Source: Loripinus fragilis (taxonomy: Eukaryota > Mollusca > Bivalvia > Lucinida > Lucinidae). From it: 64,000 bases of DNA. The translations under genes were made by a program, and so were the position numbers. The DNA lies in assembly GCA_964019695.1 (NCBI GenBank), contig OZ026515.1, forward strand, positions 77,612,678-77,676,677, read 5' to 3'. The notes below the pieces were generated by a model that made no database searches, was not told the origin of the DNA, and saw nothing but the letters and a program-made list of their open reading frames with translations. Below are positions 23,401 to 31,440 of this stretch, in pieces; within the stretch, counting starts at the first letter, position 1, and each line of letters opens with the position of its first letter.

Positions 23401-25427
23401 GAAGTATTTTCGCTATTCCCTTGGACTTTGAGATAGCGAGGTTGACCTGTATTTGTATCAGAGTCACGGCCCTTGATTTATTTAAGAATTTCATTTCCGC
23501 TCAATATCTGGAGAACAAATGGATAGAATTTCACAAAATTTTGTATATGCATTTATGTAGACAAGATCTATATTGGGATTGTTACCTGTTAGTTTTTGCT
23601 TATTTGTAACCAGAGTTATAACCCTTGATTGATGTCAGAATTTTGTTCCTGCTCAATATCTTTAGAAACTTGGCCTTTTTATTGCATGTAAAGCACTTCA
23701 GTGGGGCTTTAGTCAGATTCTCTGGCAATTCTAGTTTGAAATTATTTAGAGATTAATACATGGCCACCGCTGCATTACCAGACATATTGTCCCAGTGTCT
23801 CCATAAAGCTTAAAGACCCTTGAGCAAATATGGGGTGGCGGGCCGATATGCCTGGTTACACTGCAGCGGTCACATTTTAAACTTTTTATTACATGTGGGA
23901 TCTGTACATCTTGGGTGCAGGCGAGGGCCGATATGGGTGCGTGCAAGGGTCGATATGGGTTCATGTGAGGGCCAATATGGGTTCACTTGACCCGGCTGTT
24001 ATGGGTTTGGAATCACGAGCAGTAATAGCCCAGGTAGCTAAGCATTTTGTAACTATTTTTAGTGAAACATGTAATAAATATAGATTCTATTTAGCTAATA
24101 TTTCACAGTACTTCACTGATTTGTAGATACAGTCGACTCTCGTTAACTCAACTATGCATAACTCAATACTATCGTTTATCTCGACTCGATGGCCCGGTCC
24201 CGGTATTTTCCCCTATATATTATTGCAATTCCACAACGTTTATCTCGACAACGGCTAAGTCAATAAAACTGATAACTCGTGACGAAAAACTGGTCCCGCT
24301 GATCAATTTTAGTGTATTTTACAACGCCTAACTCGATTCCATTTCAAAAGAAAAAGACAGTCATTAACTTACCTTTTTATCTATATGTGTCTCCAATTAA
24401 TCCACCGTTTTGAACGTTAATTATCCCCATTTAATTTAAAAAACATCAATTGTTTGATCACTTGGTCCACGTGTGTGACACATGCAGTTGTAAATTAGTG
24501 TGTTGTAAAATTACATAATTGACCGCGGTCAGCGAATTCTACTGATCTGTTGTTTACAACTTCAAAGCGGGTACATGTCTATCTCTGTAAGTGACGGTTT
24601 GAGCTAATGTGTCATATTTCAGCAATCTATTGAGTATTAAGCCTGTCCGATGACGGCTCGTTTTAAATAAGGCTAAAGTATAATTAAATAGTTTCTCGGG
24701 CCATTTTTTGATTTTTGAAAACAGATGCAGCGTTTCATTTCAGGCAATGGACAGTTGTGCGTGTAAGGCTATTTTTGGACATTGGTCAAAGTCATGACAA
24801 AAGCTGACGAAAATTAAAACATGCATGTACACTGTCTGTTAGGGCTTAAACATATGACGATGTACGAAAGGGTAAAACCTGCGACCAGTTGCCGATACTT
24901 ACTTGGAACTGAAAATGCTTTGTTTATTTTATTTTGTCTTAGAAAGTGAAAAAAATGGCCTTAATGGAGGGACTGCAGTGGTACCTGAAAAACGTATATA
25001 TTTTTCCCCTTTTTATTCTTGTTTTTTTTTAAATTTCAATTAACAATGTCAATTGATTCTTGGATCAATTCATCCCTCAGTTTATTAATGTAGTAGCTAC
25101 CAATAACGATCTATTAACGGACGAGTGAACGTGAGTTATTTTGCCCAAAAATTGTGGCTATACGTCATGATATGGTTACCTCGAACTACTGATAACTCGA
25201 CACATTTTGCTCAGTCCCTTGAAATTCGAGGTATCGAGAGTAGACTGTACATGTTTTGGAGAAGGGGAACTAATTCGAATACAGGTAAATTTACTTTTTT
25301 ATATACATTTCAGATCCTGGAGAGCTCACAAACTTTACTGAATGTTCTAAAGAGAGAGTCACAGAGTTTAAGAGAAAAATCACAAACACAAGCTTCCATT
25401 TCACAGAGAACAGCCAGGGAGTCATGA
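8414..25427 (+). CDS. SSNA1: SSNA1 (NA14) orthologue, whole gene, 3 exons
   Basis: SSNA1 is a small coiled-coil protein of centrioles, basal bodies and the midbody that self-assembles into fibrils and binds microtubules. Exons 8414-8465, 19711-19910 and 25314-25427 join to a 366-nt frame of 121 residues; the human protein is 119. The start [17 protein letters not shown], the central block from [15 protein letters not shown] to [12 protein letters not shown], and the third-exon start [15 protein letters not shown] are the family hallmarks. Residues from about 15 to 105 look like one continuous coiled coil rich in E, K, Q and L. Intron 1 (8466-19710) is phase 1, with donor GTAAGT and acceptor TTTCAG. 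Intron 2 (19911-25313) is phase 0, with donor GTACGT and acceptor TTTCAG. Both introns are filled with transposons. No frameshift or stop interrupts the exons, so the gene looks intact. No alternative family fits as well. Confidence 0.95.
8500..8639 (+). repeat. 5' LTR of the TRIM-like element
   Basis: Contains a tRNA-like block with an A-box-like TGGTTAGAGTGG (8556-8567), a GTC triplet in an anticodon-arm-like CTGTCACGC, and a perfect B-box GGTTCGAATCC (8591-8601), ending near GGAGCCA. The order and spacing resemble tRNA-Asp. Confidence 0.85.
8748..8887 (+). repeat. 3' LTR of the TRIM-like element
   Basis: Same as the 5' LTR except for one substitution just after the B-box (GGACCC versus GGAGCC), implying a recent insertion. 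A-box-like 8804-8815; B-box 8839-8849. Confidence 0.85.
9081..9383 (+). repeat. Left terminal inverted repeat of the Mutator-like element
   Basis: Carries several copies of the self-complementary GGTCCGGTACCGGACC in its first 110 bp and ends near CTTATACAAAAGGTATA. It pairs with 11275-11565. Confidence 0.75.
9705..10420. repeat. Degenerate tandem repeat inside the Mutator-like element
   Basis: Six copies, 95-155 bp apart, of AGACTGCTCCTATGA followed by an inverted TCTGATCTGG and CACTGTTTGCTACAAAGACG. Confidence 0.6.
11275..11565 (-). repeat. Right terminal inverted repeat of the Mutator-like element
   Basis: Reverse complement of 9081-9383 with scattered mismatches and small indels, ending GACAGTGCC at the 9-bp duplication. 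Confidence 0.75.
11575..11758 (-). repeat. 3' LTR of the retrotransposon (main part)
   Basis: Together with 9070-9080 it forms a 195-bp LTR. The two parts are separated by the Mutator-like element at 9081-11565, and the 9-bp TAGAGAATT is duplicated at the junction. Confidence 0.88.
11759..11779 (-). other. Polypurine tract of the LTR retrotransposon
   Basis: Minus strand purine run including AAAAGAGGGAAGAA, directly upstream of the 3' LTR, where plus-strand priming is expected. Confidence 0.7.
11780..12296 (-). other. 3' untranslated region of the LTR retrotransposon
   Basis: Between the Gag-protease stop and the polypurine tract. Only short frames without recognisable motifs are present. 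This is where RT, RNase H and integrase would be missing. Confidence 0.55.
12297..15563 (-). CDS. Gag-like and retropepsin polyprotein of LTR retrotransposon (no RT)
   Basis: An intact 1088-residue frame. Residues 1-170 are rich in Q, N, S, P and H. Residues 175-248 resemble a retrotransposon capsid segment ([21 protein letters not shown], then a [15 protein letters not shown] helix). Residues about 640-790 hold four degenerate copies of a roughly 40-residue repeat around [10 protein letters not shown]. Residues about 840-940 are a retropepsin: DTAAEVTII has the catalytic Asp851 in a D-T-A form, and LLGLDF lies at 919-924. The segment after it resembles the linker that leads into reverse transcriptase in Gypsy pol, but the frame then stops. 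No zinc knuckle, YxDD box or integrase motif is visible. The product would be expected to form particles and cleave itself while relying on another element for copying; that is inference. Confidence 0.82.
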   Translation of the reverse strand: MMSQFWRDADPWNSSGHFPSAFQPTWGESPRFTALDWRRFGHVPDGELSLSGHYPSQTAFGHCPSQGYSFHPIEAPPGHSLCGLGSTQLATPVGALSPCNQPNHGYIPSGESLNQSTFQSVWDAQPDYQQISHPQQSTPFNTHFQNEFQQEFTNNTHAPNSLSNYTDQNTNFQSLPKYLSFDPSKSKWSDFYRKFEHYAKDKHWSSQECKSNLKYVLQGKAADYLAYLNELVPNLPYYDLIMQMEQHMESQDLIDPQFDQLHHQRIFDIDCSYTSTPSSQNTCYQPSAYHNQAVGTQHLTSFPEPHWQSQGKFISYRVSHDDTYSSFDFLGDNAMVQGPLQNGEMLSRGVPALEEMACLEHLPCDTLDTKEHFVSFQVPPVAVQNGESRKSQIGRGVLHQGSCHDNSYSEHQIEFEEICLHSKTRQDKGLKSEKNIAKNMEEGLVPLKRKFRKSARELPAEQWPNIASLLPFPEKGKGIQKVHRNSMSVEEAEELLWPEPTELLLVQGNSSEIPPEIQESKSEITDFWWDSMGSTELGSRDKRESLDNCEDYIDFMYGKLCGTSPLNKEIPSTLHEDEEWIDRTFKEMLIQPYSAWNPSISLNRDLSAVQLEKIRGNSYYQKKQESSCMVVTEQLNSSQISSNKLELSSEATSENKLEPVDNVKAFLFQGQNTKDDQAAFKISSNKLELSSEATSKMTLELVDSLNVSLQFQGHSTEVEKEQRENITASPMRSNKQELCSEATSTSKKVDQKSFILQVRHEVMYTEGTENKIESHTDNDTNQLELDSEVTCKTNHNSSLADQLGNPAGEEQDPGSDSMSTWEDITICQLPSSSMLSVPVSLQDIKLLAVIDTAAEVTIISDSNFRELQPTPPYLKKVILHTAGRDLRMGGFVVGPVALKLGEITFPEAVYVAPMQDDMLLGLDFMLRHGVDIKLNDRCLDFRGKGQKVPIEVERIGSSKENQVKKVTIETTVKMPRNSALKPQCKISDLFTDYIIEPEGDLDVIVPRSLHSAGSMVNVTDSLIRLRQKQLVAKVFLFCTVSSLSVDETWQYGLSVSVDSTRAYSNSVNVQSFQKVEDGGKWPWDPGGC
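15564..16209 (-). other. Untranslated leader of the LTR retrotransposon
   Basis: Between the PBS and the Gag start. It holds two copies of a roughly 60-bp repeat (about 15768-15860), each with GTTGACTTGGGGA followed by AATAAAAATTAT. No frame. Confidence 0.6.
16210..16227 (-). other. Primer-binding site of the LTR retrotransposon
   Basis: Minus strand TGGCGCTGCGACAAAACC, starting one base after the 5' LTR. The TGG start fits pairing with a tRNA CCA end. The tRNA was not identified. Confidence 0.6.
16229..16420 (-). repeat. 5' LTR of the Gag-protease retrotransposon
   Basis: 192 bp, reading TATGGTAAAATTGGG at its 5' end and ATTCTCTACA at its 3' end on the minus strand. Matches the split 3' LTR base for base except for three missing bases. 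Confidence 0.88.
17220..17272 (+). repeat. (CTGT)n/(CTGC)n microsatellite
   Basis: About 13 tetranucleotide units, interrupted by three CTGC units. Confidence 0.9.
17600..18105 (+). pseudogene. Non-LTR retrotransposon RT C-terminus (CR1/Jockey-like), decayed
   Basis: Translation with one frameshift near 17768 gives the typical end of a non-LTR ORF2. First comes [19 protein letters not shown], then an [19 protein letters not shown] block, then [19 protein letters not shown] with a [12 protein letters not shown] helix. It ends with [18 protein letters not shown] and a stop. The catalytic RT core is absent, so this is a 5'-truncated dead copy in SSNA1 intron 1. Confidence 0.75.
18805..18960. 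mobile_element. Degenerate palindromic MITE (ACCTGTCTT family)
   Basis: Shares a GGAGCATTCTGCAATACTTT palindrome and an AAGACCGATTATCGC left arm with 34544-34748. The right end is lost. Confidence 0.5.
19016..19180. repeat. Foldback palindrome with GCTTGCCGAGC core
   Basis: Arms of about 75 bp are nearly perfect inverses (left TCTTTTGATATCAAGTTTAC), meeting at a GC-rich core GAGGCTTGCCGAGCG. Outer ends read TAAATAGA-GAATAC on both sides. Confidence 0.75.
19711..19910 (+). CDS. SSNA1: SSNA1 exon 2
   Basis: The acceptor CTGTTTCAG ends at 19710 and the donor GTACGT begins at 19911. The exon completes Cys18 and codes residues 19-84. It holds the most conserved SSNA1 stretch, including [15 protein letters not shown] and [19 protein letters not shown], all predicted coiled coil. 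Confidence 0.95.
20693..20707. promoter_or_regulatory. RFX X-box-like palindrome
   Basis: GGTTGCTAGGCAACC. Half-sites GTTGC and GCAAC match the RFX consensus. Sister motifs are at 21128-21140 and 21331-21343 within the same transposon. Confidence 0.4.
21128..21140. promoter_or_regulatory. RFX X-box-like palindrome
   Basis: GTTGCTAGGCAAC, the second of three in the mariner-type element. Confidence 0.4.
21331..21343. promoter_or_regulatory. RFX X-box-like palindrome
   Basis: GTTGCCTAGCAAC, the third of three, near the right end of the mariner-type element. Confidence 0.4.
22140..23670 (+). repeat. Tandem array, about 150-bp unit, split by a transposon
   Basis: The unit is marked by ACAAATTGACAGAATTTCACC at about 22143, 22291, 22444 and 23515. 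The copies are separated between 22534 and 23450 by a pogo-like element. Confidence 0.7.
22535..23449. mobile_element. Pogo/Tigger-like non-autonomous element
   Basis: Termini CAGGTCAACCTCACTATGTC and, on the other strand, CAGGTCAACCTCGCTATCTC, flanked by a TA duplication (22533-22534 and 23450-23451). Removing it restores the tandem array. No transposase frame. Confidence 0.75.
23923..23992 (+). repeat. Short tandem repeat, about 23-bp unit x3
   Basis: Three copies of AGGGCCGATATGGGTTC-like sequence. Confidence 0.7.
24130..25247. mobile_element. Pogo/Tigger-like non-autonomous element next to SSNA1 exon 3
   Basis: Termini CAGTCGACTCTCGTTAACTC and, on the other strand, CAGTCTACTCTCGATACCTC, flanked by TA (24128-24129 and 25248-25249). 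Several inner blocks of ACTCGA follow from each end. It ends 66 bp before the SSNA1 exon 3 start. Confidence 0.75.
25314..25427 (+). CDS. SSNA1: SSNA1 exon 3 (terminal coding exon)
   Basis: The acceptor CATTTCAG ends at 25313. The exon codes residues 85-121 and stops with TGA at 25425-25427. [15 protein letters not shown] matches the end of the SSNA1 coiled coil. The following Q/S/R-rich tail is variable in this family. A pogo-like element ends only 64-66 bp upstream of the exon. Confidence 0.94.
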   Translation: MLESSQTLLNVLKRESQSLREKSQTQASISQRTARES

Positions 25428-26146
25428 TAATGGACATGTATTGACATTAATGTGATACTTGTAGGGGAAATAATCAGTAAAAAAGCTAAAATATGTTAAA
25501 TTGTGTTAAACCTTTATCATGCTGGATAATACTAATTTACAGGATTCCAGTTTTTATGCCTCCAACTTTGATGAGGGCCACATATTGAATTAGGCTCTTC
25601 CTACATCCATCTGCCCTTCCATAGGTTTAGATAAACACAATTTATGAGTGTAAAATTATAAATATTTTCTTACCCATCAGTTTTACCATATGTTTTGGGT
25701 GCTCAAAAGAACCGTCTCATTGAGACTTCTTTTGAGTACCTACACCATAGGTTTTGGTTGAGAAATAAGAAAATTAAATCATTGGAATGCTCTCTTAACT
25801 AAAGTCCTGCCTTCATACCTTTTAGCAGGATATCTGGTTAATTATAAGAACTACAGCCACGAAACTTGGTAAGACTTGATGCATGGATTACCTGATTTAC
25901 TTTTAATGGAATTTGAAAAACTTTACTCCATAATAGCACCTTTTGACGCCTTTCAAATATCATGTATTTGACAATATTACAGGAAATGGAGCATTTGCTA
26001 TTTTGGAGCAAATGCTCCATTTTCAATAATATTTTCAAAAAGTATTCAAAACTTAAATATTTCTTGAATTGTATCAATGTTGTTTAAAAATATAGTGATG
26101 TCATGATCTAAAATAGCCTATGGAGTAAAGGGTTAAGTTATGGCCC
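25428..26146. other. SSNA1 3' flank
   Basis: Presumed 3' UTR. No canonical AATAAA close to the stop; one palindromic MITE (25652-25773). Confidence 0.45.
25652..25773. repeat. Palindromic MITE (CAACCAAAAC family), copy 1
   Basis: Arms centre on GTGCTCAAAAGAACCGTCTCA and its inverse. The outer end GGTTTTGGTTGAGAAATAAG is shared with 36302-36418. Confidence 0.65.
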
Positions 26147-26149
26147 TTG

Positions 26150-26271
26150 TTACATGTAGCTCACCTGAATCATAAGCTCAAGGTCAGCTATTGTGATCGT
26201 TGGATGTCTGGCATGTGTCGTAGGTCACGTGTCATCAACAACGGCTTCAAAGGACATCTCCTAAAGTACTG
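26150..26271 (+). repeat. Dispersed repeat (AGCTCACCTGA family), left half
   Basis: Starts TAGCTCACCTGAATCATAAG and is interrupted at GTACTG by the foldback element. It continues at 29891-30130. Confidence 0.55.
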
Positions 26272-26334
26272 TATGGAACGCCTCGACTGCCTTATAATGT
26301 GCAAATTATATTCGTCATGTACAAGAGTCATTGT

Positions 26335-26990
26335 GTTATGTGCACATTTAATTCGTTATGTGAAAAATGTATTTCGTTATGAGCAAAATACATTTCGCTA
26401 TGTTCAAAATGTGTTTCGTTATGTGCACAATGTATTTCGTTATGCGCAAAATATATTTCATTATGTGCATAATGTATTCGTTATGTGCAAAATGTATTTG
26501 GTTTTGTGCACAATGTATTTCGTTATGTGCAAAATACATTTCGTTATGTGCAAAATGTATTTCGTTATGTGCATAATGTATTTCGTTAAGTGCATAATGT
26601 ATTTCGTTATGTGCACAGTGTATTTCGTCATGTGCATAATGTATTTCGTTATGTGCATAATATATTTCGTTATCTGCACAATGTATTTTGTTATGTGCAT
26701 AATGTTTTTCGTTATGTGCACAATGTATTTCGTTGTGCGCAAAATATATTTCGTTATGTGCATAATGTATGTCGTCATGAGCAAAATGTATTTCGTTATG
26801 TGCAAACTGTATTTTGTTATGTGCACAATGTATTTCGTTATGTGCATAAGGTATTTCGTTATGTGCACAATGTATTTTGTTATGTGCATAATGTATTACG
26901 TTATGTACACAATGTATATTGTTATGTGCACAATGTATTTCGTTATGTGCAAAACCAATTCGTTATGTGCAAAATCTATTTGGTCCTGTG
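26335..26990 (+). repeat. 21-bp tandem array, left arm of FB-1 (about 31 copies)
   Basis: Unit close to TTCGTTATGTGCAAAATGTAT with variation at the ACA/ATA/AAA position. It stays open in several frames only because 21 is a multiple of three. Confidence 0.85.
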
Positions 26991-27403
26991 CCGTGTCATT
27001 TAACAAGTTGTTATTTAAATACTATAACCGGTCTTGTATAAGAATCAAGTTGTCGGACAGTCCGGTACTCAAAACGATTCGTGATTTTGTCCAAATGGGC
27101 TTTTTGGGCCTGGCTACTTCGCTACTTTGTGAGTCACAAAATGAACGTGCATCATGTCACTGGGAAAGAATGGTGTAATTTCGACCTTTTCCCGAGTGCC
27201 GATGTATACAATAACATTTTGGCACGCGCGCTGTGACGTAGTTTGTGACTCGCAATAAATCACAATGGTAACCCTGATCAATCCGCGACGGTCGAGTAAA
27301 GAAGCACCTTTTATATAATCATAATATAATTATATATATATAATATGCATGTTTCTTGATAATCACAAAACTAGACAAGAGGCAATTTACATAGGCGTAG
27401 GAA

Positions 27404-27455
27404 CAGGGGGGGGGGGAGGGCAATAATTTTGTAGGGGGGGGGGGGGGGGGGGGGG
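27404..27455 (+). repeat. Poly-G tracts
   Basis: 11 G at 27406-27416 and 22 G at 27434-27455. Low complexity; the lengths may be unreliable in assembly. Confidence 0.8.
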
Positions 27456-28154
27456 CAGAATATCTTTGGCCCCCACTGCCCGCAATAATCTGTCTAAATT
27501 GATTGAGACATTTTTTGTCACTCAGGGTATAATAAGCAATTTCCACACATTATTATTAGTCGCGGTTTGACATTTATGACAACTAACTTGGCGGCGAAGC
27601 GAGGGGATGGGGGAGTTAATTATTACTTCTTCCGCTTCTTTAACACTAACACTAAACAACTAATAACTAAACCCTCAATCAACCCCATCAACTTGCTCTG
27701 TATGTTACTGCCATGCTTCTGCATGCCCCGCAAACTTAAGGTGAGACCCCGGAAGGTATATTATATCGGAAGCCTAAGATAGGTTGCTGGAAGGACTCAA
27801 AACACACGCAAACACACAGGTTTTAAGCCTTACCACACTCGAGCAGCGCCCTTTCCCTTAAGGATAAGCCCAAATCCCCGCTACTATCCTCTAGATGAAT
27901 AAGCCATCGTATGATTGGTCATCTTCCCGAAATGGAGTTCAAAATTCAAAATAGCAAACAAGTGAGTTTCCCACATAGGGAAATAATCACAGAGGACACC
28001 AATACCTCATCCGCTCCACAGAACGGCAACTAAAATGAAAAAGAAAATACAATTAAAGAGGCAAAACTTTATTTCTTATGTTTTCCTCAAGTTGGAAACT
28101 TACTTCGTAGATCGATGTGTGCATGCATGCGTGTACGAACATTTTGCAATCTCA

Positions 28155-28177
28155 CCCCCCCCCCCCCCCCCCCCCCC
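28155..28177 (+). repeat. Poly-C tract (23)
   Basis: Uninterrupted C run in the FB-1 middle. Confidence 0.8.
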
Positions 28178-28338
28178 AAGTATTGATGTTGGCCTCCGAC
28201 GGCTGGGTATGCCCCCTCTCAATATTGAAAAAGCTTCATACGCCTATGGTTTATATCGGACATGTTCAAAACAGTGCGATTTTATGTTGTAATGCATGGA
28301 CTACTTAACATATATAAGGGCGCAGGGGGGGGGGGATT

Positions 28339-28831
28339 CAGGGTGCCCACTCTTAGTCTGAAATAAAATGCCCTGACTTTTCACTGACTTTTCCCTGACC
28401 AAAAATAATTTTTCCCTGACCATTTTACCGCTCTTTACTGCCCCTCTCTGTCTGTTCAGCCCGTGTCTTCAGCCTTCATATAACCACGTAAGTCACAATG
28501 AAAATTGAAAATAATAAAAAAAACAAGAAACAAAAAAAGGTCTTAGGTCAATTAAATTCAACATAAAAATAACTATAGCAAAGAGACCAATATTATAATT
28601 ACTGGATCGCATAATAGGCATCTAAAAACTGACACACAGTCATCATCTTATATATGTTTGTTCAATTTTTAAGTGGTTTGAACAAATACTTTTTTTAAAA
28701 TTTCCTGACTTTTCACTGACTTTTAAGGATTTTCTAATTTCCCTGACCATTTTACAGAATTCCCTGACTTTTCCCTAACTTGAAGAAAAAAACAAATTTC
28801 CCTGATTTTTCCCTGACCAGTGCGCACCCTG
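28339..28831. mobile_element. CAGGG-type MITE inside FB-1
   Basis: Inverted ends CAGGGTGCCCACT and CAGGGTGCGCACT. The flanks GGATT and GAATT could be a 5-bp duplication with one change. Repeated CCCTGACTTTTC inside. Confidence 0.5.
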
Positions 28832-29334
28832 GAATTCGGGTAGGCTACAGCACGTATCATATCTGTCTTGTATGACATTTCTGAAAAGTATGACATCTCT
28901 GAATAGTTTTTCTAGCATGTGATCACTGATCCTGCATGCTATCTAGAAAACAATATTTTATAAAGACTGCATTTGGAGAAAAAACAACTACAGATGGTGA
29001 ACAAAAGTATTCGTCACTAAATGACGTCGCCGTTTAAAACAATGTTTTTTTCCAGGGGGGTGGGGGGGGGGGGGTTGCAAAAAATCCTGGAAAACTATAG
29101 AAGCTACAATACAAGTCCTGGTTTTGACGATACTTTCATCGTCATCATCATCATGAAATTTGCACATCATATAAAGAAGTCAAGACAGCACGTAATTTGA
29201 AATTGACAGGACATAATCATGAAACATTTCTGCATGACAAACCATTTGGTCAACATAACGAATTGTTTTGAGTACCAGACAAATTGATACTTATACAAGA
29301 CCGGTTACAGTATTTATATAACAACTTGTTTAAG

Positions 29335-29835
29335 ATTTTGCACATAACGAAATAGATTTTGCACATAACGAAATACATTGTGCACATAATGAAATACATT
29401 ATGCACATAACGAAATACTTTGTGCACATAACGAAATGTATTTTGCACATAACGAAATACATTGTGCACAAAACCAAATACATTATGCACATAACAAAAT
29501 ATATCTGTGCATAACGAAATACATTATGCGCATAACAAAATACTATGTGCACGTAACGAAATACCATTTGTGCATAAGGAAATACCTTATGCACATAACG
29601 AAATGTATTTTGTGCATAACAAAATGCATTGTACACATACCCAATACATTGTGCACATAACGAAATACATTATGCACATAACAAAATATATCTGCGCATA
29701 ACGAAATACAGTATGCACATAACGAATTACATTATGCACATAACGAAATACATTATGCACATAACGAAACATAGTTTGCTCATAACGAAATATATTATGC
29801 ACATAACGAATTAAATTTGTACATAACAAAATGAC
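29335..29835 (-). repeat. 21-bp tandem array, right arm of FB-1 (about 23 copies)
   Basis: Reverse complement of the left array (GCACATAACGAAATACATTAT units). Confidence 0.85.
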
Positions 29836-29890
29836 CCTTGTACATGACGAATAGAATGTACACATTATAAGGCAGCCGAGGCGTTCCATA

Positions 29891-30130
29891 GTACTGGCTG
29901 GATTTTGATCAAACTTGACAGGAATTATCCTTATCTATAATAATTGTTCAAATTTGCATATTTAGGTCACATGGGCTAAAAAGATTTTCAAAATGTAAAC
30001 TTTAAAAATCATGTCTGAAACCACAAGTCTAAAGCCTTGGTATTTGGTATATAGTATCACTTAGTGGTATAATACCATTTTGTTCAAAATATGGCACTAG
30101 GGTCACATGTTGACTTGATATCCTGAACAT
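29891..30130 (+). repeat. Dispersed repeat, right half after FB-1
   Basis: Resumes with GTACTGGCTGGATTTTGATC and continues the repeat interrupted at 26271. Confidence 0.5.
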
Positions 30131-30573
30131 TACTTAAAAATTTCCATGTGTGTATATAAGTTTTCTTGCAACTGCTTATCAATCAAAGATTCATAGCTGG
30201 ATGTTTTAAGGGACAATACATTCCCTGAACCTTATAAACATTCATTCTTGGGTGAGTGACCCAGGGCCTGAGGGTCCTCTTATTTCATAAAAAGACAAGC
30301 ATATGATGGGGGCACAGTGTTTCACAAACATCATTAAATTTTCTAGTTTGCATGCTTTTACAAGCGGAGTGGAACAAACTGTGTGAATCCTGATCAGCTG
30401 GCTTCTCAGAAGTCAGTCAAGCTGATCTGGATCTTCACTGTTTTCAAATAAGGATATATTTATATTGGTATCGCTTAATTAAGAAAGACTAGAAAGATAG
30501 TTTTGTAGCTAGTTTGTTACACCTTATTGTACTCCTAGTAGAGTTAATTAAGTAATAAATTAGATTTTTTGAA

Positions 30574-30663
30574 TGTTCATGGAATCATGAATACTTTGGG
30601 TCTCTTGCAAAGTAACACATTTACTTTGCAAGAAATCTGAAGTATTCATGATTCCATGAACAG
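30574..30663. repeat. Foldback palindrome
   Basis: Arms GTTCATGGAATCATGAATAC and its inverse, with a TTTGCAAAGTA inner pair around ACACA. Confidence 0.7.
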
Positions 30664-31129
30664 ACCAAAAAATTAATTAATTGCTTATATTTACATTTTA
30701 TTATAAATATCTAAAATTTTGAAAATATTATTTAGAAAACAAAACATTTTTGTATTTGATATGTAATCATATGAACGGTTTTGTTTGAGTGTAATACGGA
30801 AAAGCGGAACAGCCAGTGTGAACACGGACAGCCAAAGCTTGTCTAGCATGTGCTACTTAGGTGTGGCTTGCTGTCAATCATAACACCAGTGTCACCTCTG
30901 GCAAATGAATTTGTTGTTTGAAGCCTATAATGTACGGGCAAGTGAGCCTGGCAGCTGTCAATCAAACTTATGTCTTTCATGAGGCTATGAACAGTTGCAA
31001 AAATCTAAAGAAAATGTAAATATGTTTAGTAATGGACACTATATATGAACCAGTCAATTTGATAATGGTCATACAGGCATGTTTGCATAAATTCAAGGAT
31101 TCTTCAAGGACTTCTAAAAGGTTCTTCTA

Positions 31130-31440
31130 TTGTTTTCAAGGACTACAAGTACAATTTACACATTAGAATTCTACTACAAGTTCAATTTACACAGTAAAAT
31201 TCTACGTCTGAAATACTAGACTGAGATATTGAAGACATTGGTATTAGAAGATTAGAAAATTAATGTAAAATTGTTATGCCTTGCACCAAATACAGGCAGA
31301 ACAAGTTTATACTGATTTAGATCTCTATTAACAGTGTTGTCCTACTGAGTATAGTAAATTTCAAGGCCTTAAGAGTAATTATCCAGTATTTTTCGAGGCA
31401 GATTTAATTGTCAAGGACTTTTTAAGAAAGCCCTTTATAT
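31130..31440 (+). repeat. Dispersed repeat, copy of SSNA1-intron sequence
   Basis: Matches 20180-20326 joined directly to 21969-22110, so it lacks the intervening TIR element. Confidence 0.65.

Larger units (their letters stand above)
26272..29890. mobile_element. Foldback-type transposon with 21-bp-repeat arms (FB-1)
   Basis: Outer ends are inverted: TATGGAACGCCTCGACTGCC on the left, TATGGAACGCCTCGGCTGCC on the other strand at the right. Arms (26272-27085 and 29255-29890) consist mostly of a 21-bp tandem repeat. Inner ends share ACCGGTCTTGTATAAG and GTACTCAAAAC. A 6-bp direct repeat GTACTG lies at 26266-26271 and 29891-29896, and the flanks join into one dispersed repeat. The 2.2-kb middle has no transposase frame. 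The architecture resembles Foldback/Galileo elements. Confidence 0.72.

Noticed and set aside
26335..26990. CRISPR-like array
   Set aside because: The 21-bp units are contiguous without unique spacers, and the sequence is eukaryotic.
26147..27178. 343-codon open frame and overlapping frames on both strands
   Set aside because: Produced by the 21-bp tandem array, which has no stop in several frames; there is no family motif and the inverted arm shows the same artefact.
27319..28308. Frames with poly-proline runs
   Set aside because: Translations of G/C homopolymer tracts whose length is uncertain.
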